In this document: positions 1 to 9,230 of the stretch, in pieces
Layout: every line of letters begins with the position of its first letter
How positions within the stretch are numbered: the first letter of the stretch is position 1
DNA from: Heterostelium album PN500
Taxonomy: Eukaryota > Evosea > Eumycetozoa > Acytosteliales > Acytosteliaceae
DNA length: 64,000 nucleotides
Reading direction: 5' to 3'
Assembly: GCF_000004825.1 (NCBI RefSeq)
Contig: NW_008805066.1
Location: forward strand, 496,001 to 560,000
Notes under the pieces: model-generated
What the model was told of the DNA's origin: nothing
Seen by the model: the letters and a program-made list of their open reading frames with translations, nothing else
Database searches by the model: none
Program-made: the position numbers and the translations under genes

Positions 1-1938
1 TAAAAGAAATAGATAAACATGTATATGTTGTTATTGTTTTTTTTTTTGAAAGTTTAATATATTTATATTATTTTATTTTAATTTTAAATGACAAAACTGA
101 ATATACAACAACATTTATTGACTCTTTTAAAAGCTTAATTAACATTATAAGAGTAAAAAAAAACAATAAGCTGCACATTTAATTTATTGATAATGATGGC
201 AGTTCATATGAGTGGTTACTCACTAAATTTAAGTGTGAGGATATGTGGGTTAACCCTGCAAAAATGAAAAAAATTTTATTCTACCAAATTATTTATTTGT
301 GCACAATCATTTCTTTTTTAAACCCAATCTAAACAAAGAGTAGTACTCTCATGGTTATTGATTTGATTTTGTTGAAATAATGAACACTTTACTTTATTTT
401 ATTATATAATATTTTTTTTTGTTTATTTATTTCTTTTTTTATATTTTTAAACGCAAAAATGTTTTGCAAAACCCCAATTTGATTTCTTTGGAGTGTCTAG
501 ATAGCTACTAGTAAAAGTAAGTAAATTGTAATTTCATTGTGTTATTTCATTTTATAGGTTTTTTTTTGTGTATTAGTGATTCTAATGAGTAGGATTGTTT
601 GAAATCTTTAAAAAAATTTCATTGTTTGTACTTTTTTTTAGCACTTGTTATCTATCATTCACTCACTACGATCACAAGGTGTCCATTCAATGCTACCAAT
701 CCCTAGTCTCGGTGTTAGATTCAACTGAGGTGAATTCCAAACTCATCGGTCAATAAATCTTATTTCATTGAGTTAAAAAGATATAGACAATACCATCTAT
801 ACACAATATAGTACATACACTTTAAATAACTATAAACAAGCACTGAGGCTATGGTTGGTAAAGTTGATGTCTACAGTTCATGATCAACTTGTTGCATTCT
901 CGGTGTTGGGCCTGATACTAGTCACTGAATAAACCTGGTATTTGTTGGATTACCTTATGACGTTTAATATGACTTGCGAATGTCATTCCTTTATGAAATC
1001 CAGAGCGTCTGTGCCTAAGCACGGTTGCTACTGGAGCTATTGCAAGTCATTATGAAGGTTTTAAGAGAGGTTTCTGTTTGAATCTACTATTAGACGACTA
1101 TTGACGATAACTACACGCTTCTTTGTTTGGATATGGCCACTCTTCAAAAACTTGAGAAGCGTGGAAGACCAAAAAAAAAAAAATACCTGCTACAATTGCT
1201 CTAGAGCCTACCTGCTACACTCGTACCAAACTCAAGTGCTTCAGACCTGCTTAATTTACTGAGGTATATTCCCAAACTCGACAAGTTCAGACAACGCACC
1301 TATAGTAGCTAAACAAGAGTGAGGCCATCTACACTTTCTAAAACTTGGTTAGACAAGGAATACCTGCCAATTTACAAACAAACTTGACTAACGATAATTA
1401 CAATGATGATTGTAAGATTATGTGTAGATAGATCCTTATCTTACATCTGGTAATTCAACTTCATAATAAAAAATCTTCAATAAACATAAAATATAATTAA
1501 CTTTTCATATATAATCTATTACTTTTTATTAATAATTACAATTCATAAAAAAATAAAAATAAACAAAAAAAGATATGCAAAAATTGAATTTAAAGGATTT
1601 AAATTTAAAAAAAAAAACTTTTTTTTGTCAATATTTGCAACACAAAACAAACATGTTGGGAATAGTTTAATTTTTTGGTTTTGCTTATTTCGATGATCAA
1701 TAGGCGAAAGACAAGAAGCAGACTTTTTAAAAAAAATAGATTTAGGTGTCCAAACAAACATTCACGAATATATATAGGGAGATCGGATAATGTTATTTAT
1801 TATCACTTAAACCAGCTCTCCCATAATAGATAATGAGTTAAGAAATAGTTATTCAATAAATAAGATAATATTATATTTTATTTTAAATTTTATTTTTCAA
1901 CGGTAGATTTTGACTCTTTGAAAGGTCTTTCAGTAGCT
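1..1938. other. A+T-rich intergenic DNA with a decayed coding-like island
   Basis: No intact gene is seen. Bases about 650-1440 are noticeably richer in G+C than the flanks and read like former coding sequence cut by stops in every frame. Around 1132-1175 a short open stretch encodes an AT-hook-like KRGRPKKKK followed, after an A-run, by a CYNC motif in another frame. I could not assign the island to a family. Confidence 0.5.
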
Positions 1939-2124
1939 CTATTTTTTATTTAGACAATTATTACAAAAACAATCTGGTCTGAACTCTTGTGGAATAGTGA
2001 CCATACCAATATATTGATTCTCTCCATTGATAACAAACTGATTCCGATCGACACCAATATTTCTATTTATTGTTGAGATTGTAGAAGCACCCCTCTCTGG
2101 ATTTAATAATTTACTAATTTCCAT
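1939..2124 (-). CDS. Small hypothetical protein, 61 aa
   Basis: A single-exon frame opens with ATG at 2124 and ends at 1939. Codon choice is less A+T-biased than the flanking DNA and the composition looks protein-like (SKLLNPERGAS near the start, CFCNNC near the end), which argues against a chance frame. No domain, signal peptide or membrane segment is visible. The C-terminal C-x-C-x2-C cannot make a metal site by itself. It could also be the last exon of a longer decayed gene. I do not recognise it. Confidence 0.4.
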   Translation of the reverse strand: MEISKLLNPERGASTISTINRNIGVDRNQFVINGENQYIGMVTIPQEFRPDCFCNNCLNKK

Positions 2125-3319
2125 TGTTTTATTAAATCTAAAATTATTAAGATTTTAATATTGTATTTTACTAGTTTTACTTTGTTTCTAATAAATATTG
2201 TTTATAATAACTATATCAATATTTATTTTAATAATAGTTATTTATAATTAAATAATGTTTTTTTACACCTTTCTAGAGTTTACTAAAGTGATTTATTTAT
2301 TATTATAATAAAATGATACCTTGAAAATGTTTAATTGGTAATATATCTTTTTTTTGCTCAGTTTTATTTATCTTTTTATATAGATGATCATGGCAATAAA
2401 TAATTAACAAAAACCCACATGATGTTTATATTTTATTGTGTTATTGTATCTATGAGTTTCCTTTTTTAAATTTGAAAGTCATTGTGTTGTTCAAAATATT
2501 TTTTAAACACCAATAGAGAGGTTTGTTATAATACACAAAATTAAGAAATGAAATTATTAAAATAAAGATTAAATATTAATTTTTCTAGAATTTATTTAAA
2601 TGTTTTATTATTTCTAACATCATATAACTCAAAGACCACTACCAAATCCATCTTAGGGTGAATTTATTTAGAATCATTATTTCAATGTTTGTATTAATCA
2701 TCTTCATCAAATATTTATTTATTATCAAGGTTTCAGTTTAAACAAACTGACTCAGATCAATAAAGCAATACGAATTTGAATTTGGGGGAAACTTTTGATC
2801 TTGTGTAATATAGATCCCCATCTAATGATATTAATCATTTGATTAAATTTACTATATGTGTTTTTTCATTTTATAGGTTGGGTTATTTTTTGCACAGCTT
2901 TTTTTGTATTCTCGCAAAATGCACACAAAAGCTAAAAATTTTTTCATTTTTTGGGAGGGATAAAATGAAATTACACATATATCTGTTATCATACCATAGT
3001 AACTTCACTAATGTTTGTTGATTTAGTATTGTTATATTATTATTTATAGTGAATAACATTAAATCACTCTTTTTTTCATATGACTAGGGTCACAAAAAAA
3101 AAATAAAGTAGTTAAACACTATTTAAAAAACCATTTGTGAGTTCCAATTAAATCACACACAATTTAAAAAAAGTGGTAAGTTTAAGTTGATTGATTTTGA
3201 AAATTGATTAAAAATAATTCACTTTAAATTAAGAATCTAAAATTACAACCATTTATTTCAATCCAAATAAATTATTACTCAAATTAACTTTTAAAATAAA
3301 TCTATATTACTTACAACAA
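2125..3319. other. Intergenic DNA upstream of the first mini-gene
   Basis: Very A+T-rich. It holds the short TIR element at 2864-2970. From about 2985 onward it is the 5' flank shared (inverted) with the second mini-gene near 14,290. An open frame at 2839-3021 lies across the TIR element and is not a gene. Confidence 0.5.
2864..2970. mobile_element. Short TIR element (MITE-like), copy A, about 107 bp
   Basis: The element starts TTTCATTTTATAGGTTGGG and ends GGGAGGGATAAAATGAAA, so its two ends are inverted repeats of 11 bp (TTTCATTTTAT) extending imperfectly inward. A second copy in opposite orientation lies at 9530-9656 with the same interior (GCAAAA-GCACACAAAA). It has no coding capacity, as expected of a MITE. 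A clear target-site duplication was not identified. A partial end (ATTTCATTTTATAGGTTT) occurs near 545. Confidence 0.5.
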
Positions 3320-3535
3320 ATGCCACCTTTGAAGAGGCGTCGTTTTCCTAATCCCAAGGTATCTATTATTTTATCGAAATTAAAATACTATTTGTATAAT
3401 TATTAATTTTGATTTTAGAGAAAATTGATTGTTATCGTCGTAAGAATTAATAAAAAACCGAATGGAGAAGAAACTGCCCCAAAACAATTAAGTGTCTCAA
3501 TAATAGTAATCAGAAATACAAACGAAATTCATTGA
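3320..3535 (+). CDS. Two-exon mini-protein, 51 aa, copy 1
   Basis: Exon 1 (3320-3358) encodes MPPLKRRRFPNPK. An intron with GTATCT donor and TTTTAG acceptor follows (3359-3418), and exon 2 (3419-3535) encodes 38 residues beginning RKLIVIVV and ending NTNEIH. It is recognised as a gene because an inverted copy at 13743-13985 keeps the same exon boundary, intron phase 0, start, and amino-acid pattern (basic N-terminus, hydrophobic beta-like strand, PNGEE turn, second hydrophobic strand). Differences between copies are mostly substitutions, so the frame looks selected. The basic first exon could be a nuclear or nucleic-acid-contacting segment; that is inference. The family is unknown to me. About 330 bp of upstream DNA is also shared with the second copy. 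Confidence 0.6.
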
Positions 3536-4334
3536 CATAAACAAATAAACTTTTAATTTCATTATTTATATTTAAATTGATATTTGATATCTAAAGCACT
3601 TACATGATTAAAGATACTGATGTTGATTGTACAATCTTTTTAATCAATGATTGAAATAAAAATGAAATTAAAAATTAAATCAAAAAAAAGTTGGTTGGTT
3701 GTGCAAACAAAACTTCATTTTTTTTTATTTAATTTAAATTTTTATTTTATTAAGAACATTATTGTTATTTTTAATAAAAATAAATATTAATATTTATAAG
3801 ATTAATATTGTGATCTCTTATAACTTTTGTTAGGCTGTTCTCTTTGAGTTCTAGCGATAGTCAACCTAAATATGAAAGTATTTCTGTTCTCTATTCAAAA
3901 GTTATCATCAGGCATAATTTCTTATCTAATAATTTTTTTCATTTTATTTATTTATTACTACTTTTTTGTTTCCGTAGTTTATCTGTAGACATTTTATGTT
4001 AATCTATTATCAAAGCTTTTTAACAACAGGTCCGAGAACTGTATAGCGGTTTGAGACTCCTGCTGACGGAGCTGTGTTAGTTGTATATCGATTAGCACAC
4101 TACTCTTTTTTAAGTATTTTGAACGTGAATATAGATGGACATCTATTTTTATGACAGCAGAGAAGACTGGGATACTTACAAGGATATGTATTTTAGAGTA
4201 TGAGTTGTAGTATAAATGTATACTCATTCAAAAACAACAAAATAGTATAGACCATACGATAACATAGCAAAAACACTACTAAATAGAATCATTAAATACA
4301 TAATTAATCACTTTAAGACAAACATATCTAAATT

Positions 4335-4492
4335 TACTCAGTCACTATGCTGGTTTCTCGATAGGTTCGTTACTTGCATCTCACCACAGAGCCCAGTCAC
4401 TATGCATGTAATTCTATAGCTCCGTAACTTTGCAAGTCATTCTATAGCTCGGTTACTATGCATGTCAATACCAAAGCTCGGTTACTAGTGTC
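4335..4492. repeat. 28-bp tandem repeat, locus 1, about 5 degenerate units
   Basis: Successive units of 27-28 bp share the core CTCGGTTACTATGCATGTCA followed by TTCTATAG. The same repeat is found on the opposite strand at 18969-19108. The period is not a multiple of three, which argues against a coding repeat. Confidence 0.7.
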
Positions 4493-4683
4493 TCCTCTCC
4501 AAGCATTTTGATTATTCAATGGTGATACCTTACAAAGAATCAATCTACTCTAGTTGTCGACCAAGAGTTGTTGTGGTATACACAACTCAGATGAGCAGCT
4601 CTAGAGTTAATTGTGCAGCTGTTTTCTCAACTTAACACAAACAACGCATTCAAACAAAAAAAAAAAAGTTAAATCTTCTTTGC

Positions 4684-4745
4684 TACAGTGTTTACAAATA
4701 ACCTTGAAGTATATTTTAAAAATGTGTTAGGTGTGTAACTTCATA
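4684..4745 (+). promoter_or_regulatory. Conserved block upstream of cyclin 1
   Basis: The sequence ACAAATAACCTTGAAGTA, followed by A+T-rich DNA and TGTGTTAGGTGTGTAACTTC, lies about 210-270 bp upstream of the cyclin start. Related blocks lie upstream of the other two cyclins (55750-55805 on plus, 61600-61676 on minus) at similar distances. A promoter element or retained 5' leader is inferred. Confidence 0.4.
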
Positions 4746-4955
4746 TTAATGAAAAATAAACTGAATCAACATACCACATTTGAATTTATTATTATTTCAT
4801 TTACATGTAAACATGTTATATTTTTTTATTTTTTTTTATTTATATATATTATATGATCATTGTTCACTTAAAATTCCATTCACAAACAAAAATTAAACAA
4901 ATTTGTTTTGTTTTTCTAAAAATTATACAAAAAAAAACCATTTAATATTTATATT

Positions 4956-5588
4956 ATGTCATCTATCATTCAACAATCTGGGTACCATCTAAAGTTTAAT
5001 CGGATATACAATGAAATTCAAGGAAGTTCATATGAATCTGAATGTAAATATTCTTTACTTCGAGTTCTTGTATATCGATGGTTTTTGGATCTCGATCCAA
5101 ACTTCACACACAATAATCCCTCAATCATTCAACATATAGAAGAGATTTTAGATAATATTCTAGCTCTTTTAGAGGTGACGGGAGCTCAACCATCTTTATT
5201 GTCTACTGTAATATTTTATACTGACAGATTCCTTCGTGGAGCAACAATCATGTACGACCAGCTATTCAGCGTGTTACTCATAAGTACCATCATAACTCTC
5301 AAATTCTGGACAGAGAACCTTCAAATCAAAAATTCTATATTTGTCGAAATTTTTAAAACATACAAACTTAAAGATATCAATATGATGGAGATCTGTTTTC
5401 TTAATGCGATCCAATACGACCTTTTTATTACACAAAAGGAAATCAAAATTTTCTTGAAATCATTTCTAGACAATAAATTATGGTCAACTATATCAGCCTA
5501 CAACAAAAATATCAAAAAGAAATCACAAGTAACAACGCCAACAGTTTCATCACCAACCTCTGCAGTTGTAAGTAACACTGCCCAATAA
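4956..5588 (+). CDS. PHO80-like cyclin paralog 1, 210 aa
   Basis: Single exon, ATG at 4956, preceded by an A-rich leader typical of dictyostelids. Residues about 45-170 match the cyclin fold: a helix around SLLSTVIFYTDRF, then QLFSVLLISTIITLKFW, then KDINMMEICFLNAI and YDLFIT. These are the positions where PHO80/P-type cyclins keep their R-f/D-R, K-F-w and E-x-x-FL residues. Such cyclins bind a Pho85/CDK5-like kinase. The Ser/Thr/Pro-rich tail (TTPTVSSPTS) is shared with paralog 3. Close to paralog 3 (60763-61392), more distant from paralog 2 (56014-56559). The partner kinase and role are not known. Confidence 0.7.
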   Translation: MSSIIQQSGYHLKFNRIYNEIQGSSYESECKYSLLRVLVYRWFLDLDPNFTHNNPSIIQHIEEILDNILALLEVTGAQPSLLSTVIFYTDRFLRGATIMYDQLFSVLLISTIITLKFWTENLQIKNSIFVEIFKTYKLKDINMMEICFLNAIQYDLFITQKEIKIFLKSFLDNKLWSTISAYNKNIKKKSQVTTPTVSSPTSAVVSNTAQ

Positions 5589-6182
5589 AAAGATCCTTTC
5601 CCTTTTAGAATAGAATTTTAATTAAAAACAATAAATATTATTGTTAATTAATTAATTTAATTTGTTTCTTCAATTAAAAAATTTGATGTTATCTAGTTTA
5701 AATATTAATTACTTTATTTAATAAATTAATAATTTTCTTACCTTTTATCATTTAAAAAAAATGGTTCCGATTATTAATGATCAAAAGAGCATCACTTGTT
5801 TTAGGTTTAATTCGATATCATTTCTTAAAGTGAGTGAATACGAAACTCAATAGGACACATCATTTAAAATTGGAATAAATAATTATGCTCTTTTAAAAGA
5901 ATTGAAATAAATAAATCTGTGAGAAAGTCTCGTTCTTTTCTAAGCATCTAATTTAAAACTTTCTAAAAAAGGAATGAGAGATTGGATCATTTTTTTGATC
6001 AAAATTTTCAGTTGCTAAAAAACTATAAAATTTGTTTTTTTTCCATATATATGTACTGAGAGTTTCAAGCTGAAAGCATTGTAATCTTGGGAGGATCATT
6101 TTTTATCCTGTTCAAATCAGATATTATCAATAAAGTAAATAAATATATTTCAAAAGAAAGAAGAAAATAAGTAAACATTTTT
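5589..6182. other. Intergenic DNA between cyclin 1 and GATA gene 1
   Basis: A+T-rich, convergent 3' flanks of the plus-strand cyclin and the minus-strand GATA gene. Nothing further is seen. Confidence 0.5.
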
Positions 6183-6549
6183 TTATTGATAAACATTATA
6201 AATTATCCATCCTCTTTGTGAGAATCCAATATTCTCATTGCTGGAGTTCATCACGTTATCCAAAGAGTGTCTTGCTCTTGACTTGGCCTCTCTTCGTCTG
6301 GCACTAATGTACCTTAGACCACAGGCATTGCATAAAATTGCGCGGTCTTTTCCTCTTCTCCATTCACAAGTATTGAGCTTTCCACAATTTGAACAAATTT
6401 TAAACTAAAAAACAAATTAGTTTTTAAAAAAAAATGAAAATTCTTTAAAAATAAATACATACTTCGCCATCAGCAGGGCGCCCTCTTTTCTTTGGTTCCG
6501 AAACTGGTTTTAGTTTTTTAGTTTTAGAATATTTTTTATCTTTAGCCAT
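6183..6549 (-). CDS. GATA-type zinc-finger protein 1, two exons, 102 aa
   Basis: Exon 1 (6549-6463) encodes 29 residues ending KKRGRPADGE, an AT-hook-like basic patch. The intron has a GTATGT donor and TTTTTTAG acceptor. Exon 2 (6404-6183) encodes the finger C-SN-C, 17 residues, C-NA-C-GL, followed by a basic stretch (SARRREAKSRARH). The C-x2-C-x17-C-x2-C spacing and the CEWRRG and CNACGL signatures define a GATA finger. Very small: essentially a DNA-binding domain with short ends. Likely a nuclear regulator; targets unknown. This gene was too short per exon to appear as a long open frame. Confidence 0.75.
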
Positions 6550-8714
6550 AAGATGATGTTTGTTATAAATTATTATATACATTTATTTCACATATTGGAA
6601 CTCTACTATTTATAATAATTCGACTATTATTTTTGAAAAATGAATTAAATTCATTGTGGGTGATTTAATTTGAACACCAATCATTGAACTTAATATAAAA
6701 TTGCAGTGATAATTTAAATTGTTAAGTTATATGTATATTTTTCAATAATTTTAACAATGGTTTAACACTAAACCACTAAGATCAATTTAGTTGTGATATC
6801 AAAAAGATGTTAGTTTAACTGTTAAAGTGCATAATTACTATGATCATAATCAATTAAATACTAAGAATAGAAAAATGGTGGGTCTCAGTATATAAAACAT
6901 ATTTAACAAATTAAACCAAACCTTAGTGTTGTATCAAATCTTATTTTAAGTGCAATTTATTAATTTTTATTATTGGTAATGACAATCTTAAGAAATTCCA
7001 TTAAAAAACAGAATTGGCAACTTGTATTGATATCTGTTTTATTTTTAATAGACTCTCAAAAATTTCACTGGTTAAAATTAAACAAAAATGAATTCTTCAA
7101 CAAAATACTATTAAATTTTAAATGATTTCTTTGTTTTTTAACAACTTTCCTATTGAAAGAATCTAAAATAAAAGTTTTTAACATCAAAAAAAGTACCCCA
7201 ACTTAATAATTGGTAACACACCTAATTAGGTATCACTTTGATCATCAAGATAAAAATGTTTAACTATCAAAGAACTCTTTTTATTTATTGATAATGATAT
7301 ACAAAATAGTTAATAATAAATAAATGAACTTTACCATAATAAAATGATATGATTTTCTAGATAATTTTTTTTTATTTTTTTGTAATTTATTGTTCTATTA
7401 AACTTTTAGAAAGATTGTTTATAAATAATAAAGAGTTTCTTTTTTTAAAATTTATTTTTATTAATAATAATCACTTGGGGTTGATTGGCGAGGATGAAGA
7501 AAACAATTCATTTTAAAATTCTGAATATGTGTAATTTATTGATATTAATAGATAAATAAACTTTTAATTGATTGAGCATGTCATTGTTATGTTGATTCTT
7601 TATGCCTTCAGTGGTTTTATCTACAGGATGAGTACACTCATACCAAATCAAATTTGACCAAAGAGATAAATGATTTTTTCCACATATGCTCAATGGTTCA
7701 AATGATTTTTTTGATAGTCATAGAAGCTCTTCTACGTCAATACATTTACTAAATTATGTGCTAAATTTGCTCCAGATTTTGTATTACTTTATCTATTTAA
7801 TGATTTAGTTTGTTTAAATTCAAATCAAATCGACAAGACTTACCACTTTATTATCAGATAGTATCAACTTTGTTCATTCTTTCTTTTTATACTCGTTTAA
7901 CTGTTAGTATTTTGATTAAATTGGCCTGTAAAAACATATGGTAAGATGTTCTTGCGATTTGTAAAAAGATAAACGCGATAACTTTGTTGATATTGTGAAG
8001 TCCAGGATTGAATGATCGGTTATCTTCTCTAGCAACAAATGAGCTATAGAGCTCTAGCGAATGGAATACAAGTAGAATAACAATGGATTAGATATTCATT
8101 TAAGAATGACTGTCAACTATCAACTATATTGAGTATACTAAAGTTAATTATAATAGATCAAGATGTTCTTCTTAATCTGAGCTCAAAGTATTCTATCTTC
8201 ATAAAATAAGTTACAATTGATATGTATTCATGAATAGATACTATTTAGTTTAGTTCTTTAAATGAAAATCATCTAATTAAAAAGATTATCAAAACAATAG
8301 ATACAAGTTCGAAAGTCAAGTATAGCAACAACAACAACAACAACAAAAACTAAAACAAAAACAACAACCACCTACAACATGATATTAACCTAAGTTTCTT
8401 TTAATAAAGGAGTACCTGTATTGTTTGGTGATATATGATTAATAAAAATGATGAATATTACTATTGATCGTGTGATGATTACATTATTGATCGCAAAAGA
8501 CAATATACTTATAAAGCTGCATTTACTTGTTTATAAAATACTGAATAAATTTAATATAACTTATCTATTCTACTGCTATTTTTATTTATGTATAGCAATA
8601 GTCCAATATGTATTTAAAGAGAAAAAAAACAAGAAGAATAAAAATTAAAATTCGTTTAATTTGATTCATTTAAACAACAGCTTAGAAACAAAAATAATCT
8701 TGTTGGTTATTTAT
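6550..8714. other. Long intergenic region
   Basis: No gene is supported. It holds a (CAA)n tract at about 8327-8376 and a copy of the motif AAAGTGGTAAGT (minus strand, near 7845) that also occurs upstream of both mini-genes and cyclin 3. Open frames at 7508-7693 (minus) and 8448-8648 (plus) are weak and were left out. Confidence 0.45.
8327..8376. repeat. CAA/AAC microsatellite
   Basis: A run of CAA triplets with interruptions in non-coding DNA. Such triplets are very frequent in dictyostelid genomes. Confidence 0.8.
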
Positions 8715-9230
8715 TTATAATAACATATTTTTTTTAAATAGTTTTCTTTGTTGTTTTTGTTTTCTTTCCTCCTCTTCTTCTGCTAAGATCTTCTCCATAT
8801 AATCCCTGTGATGTGTGATCAACAGAGAATATAAACGATCCAATGCAATGAAGTCTTCTTGAATATCAATTATATCTTGATTGGCATAGAATAAATGCTC
8901 TTTCATTGATTCTAGTCTCTTCATTTCCTGAACATAAAATTGCCACATTTCATTTAGGTCCACTTGTCTTCCTGTTTCTACAAAGTGACATACTCTATTA
9001 ACAAAAAAAGATAAACTCTCGTTTTGGGTTTGGATGTCTGATAGAATATTACCAACTCTCCTCGAGAAGTATCTTTTTGTTTTTTTTTCACTATCCAAAT
9101 AGGCTTTCATATGTACCATATACTGGATATTGTGTTCAAAATGATTCGAATCACATTTGAAGCAAAAAAAAATATTGCAATCTAAGCAAGCTAGATTGTC
9201 TCCAAATTGATGTTTTTGACAAACATTCAT
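8715..9230 (-). CDS. B-box zinc-finger protein with coiled coil, 171 aa
   Basis: Single exon, ATG at 9230. Residues 4-33 give an almost perfect B-box: C4, H7, C15, C18, C23, C26, H30, H33, two zinc sites in cross-brace order. The rest is helical and charged, ending in a strongly acidic/basic run (EEEEERKQKQQRK) that should form a coiled coil. B-box plus coiled coil without RING resembles dictyostelid and TRIM-like scaffold proteins, which use the B-box for protein contacts rather than DNA. No membrane segment. Function not assignable; the domain call is firm. Confidence 0.75.
   Translation of the reverse strand: MNVCQKHQFGDNLACLDCNIFFCFKCDSNHFEHNIQYMVHMKAYLDSEKKTKRYFSRRVGNILSDIQTQNESLSFFVNRVCHFVETGRQVDLNEMWQFYVQEMKRLESMKEHLFYANQDIIDIQEDFIALDRLYSLLITHHRDYMEKILAEEEEERKQKQQRKLFKKNMLL

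Larger units (their letters stand above)
3536..4955. other. Intergenic DNA between mini-gene 1 and cyclin 1
   Basis: No gene is supported. It contains the degenerate 28-bp satellite (4335-4492) and, next to the cyclin, the conserved upstream block at 4684-4745. The open frame at 3994-4227 on the minus strand has no recognisable features and was not called. Confidence 0.5.

Noticed and set aside
1815-1830. DUSE-like TCCCATAA box of dictyostelid small-RNA genes
   Set aside because: A single loose match with no recognisable class I RNA sequence downstream.
7508-7693. 61-codon minus-strand frame
   Set aside because: Only weakly protein-like, no partner exon and no family resemblance; could be a relic but not supported as a gene.
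8327-8376. Possible CRISPR-like or regulatory repeat
   Set aside because: Simple CAA microsatellite; no spacers.
8448-8648. 66-codon plus-strand frame with hydrophobic stretch
   Set aside because: Ile/Tyr/Leu richness explained by A+T bias; no other evidence.
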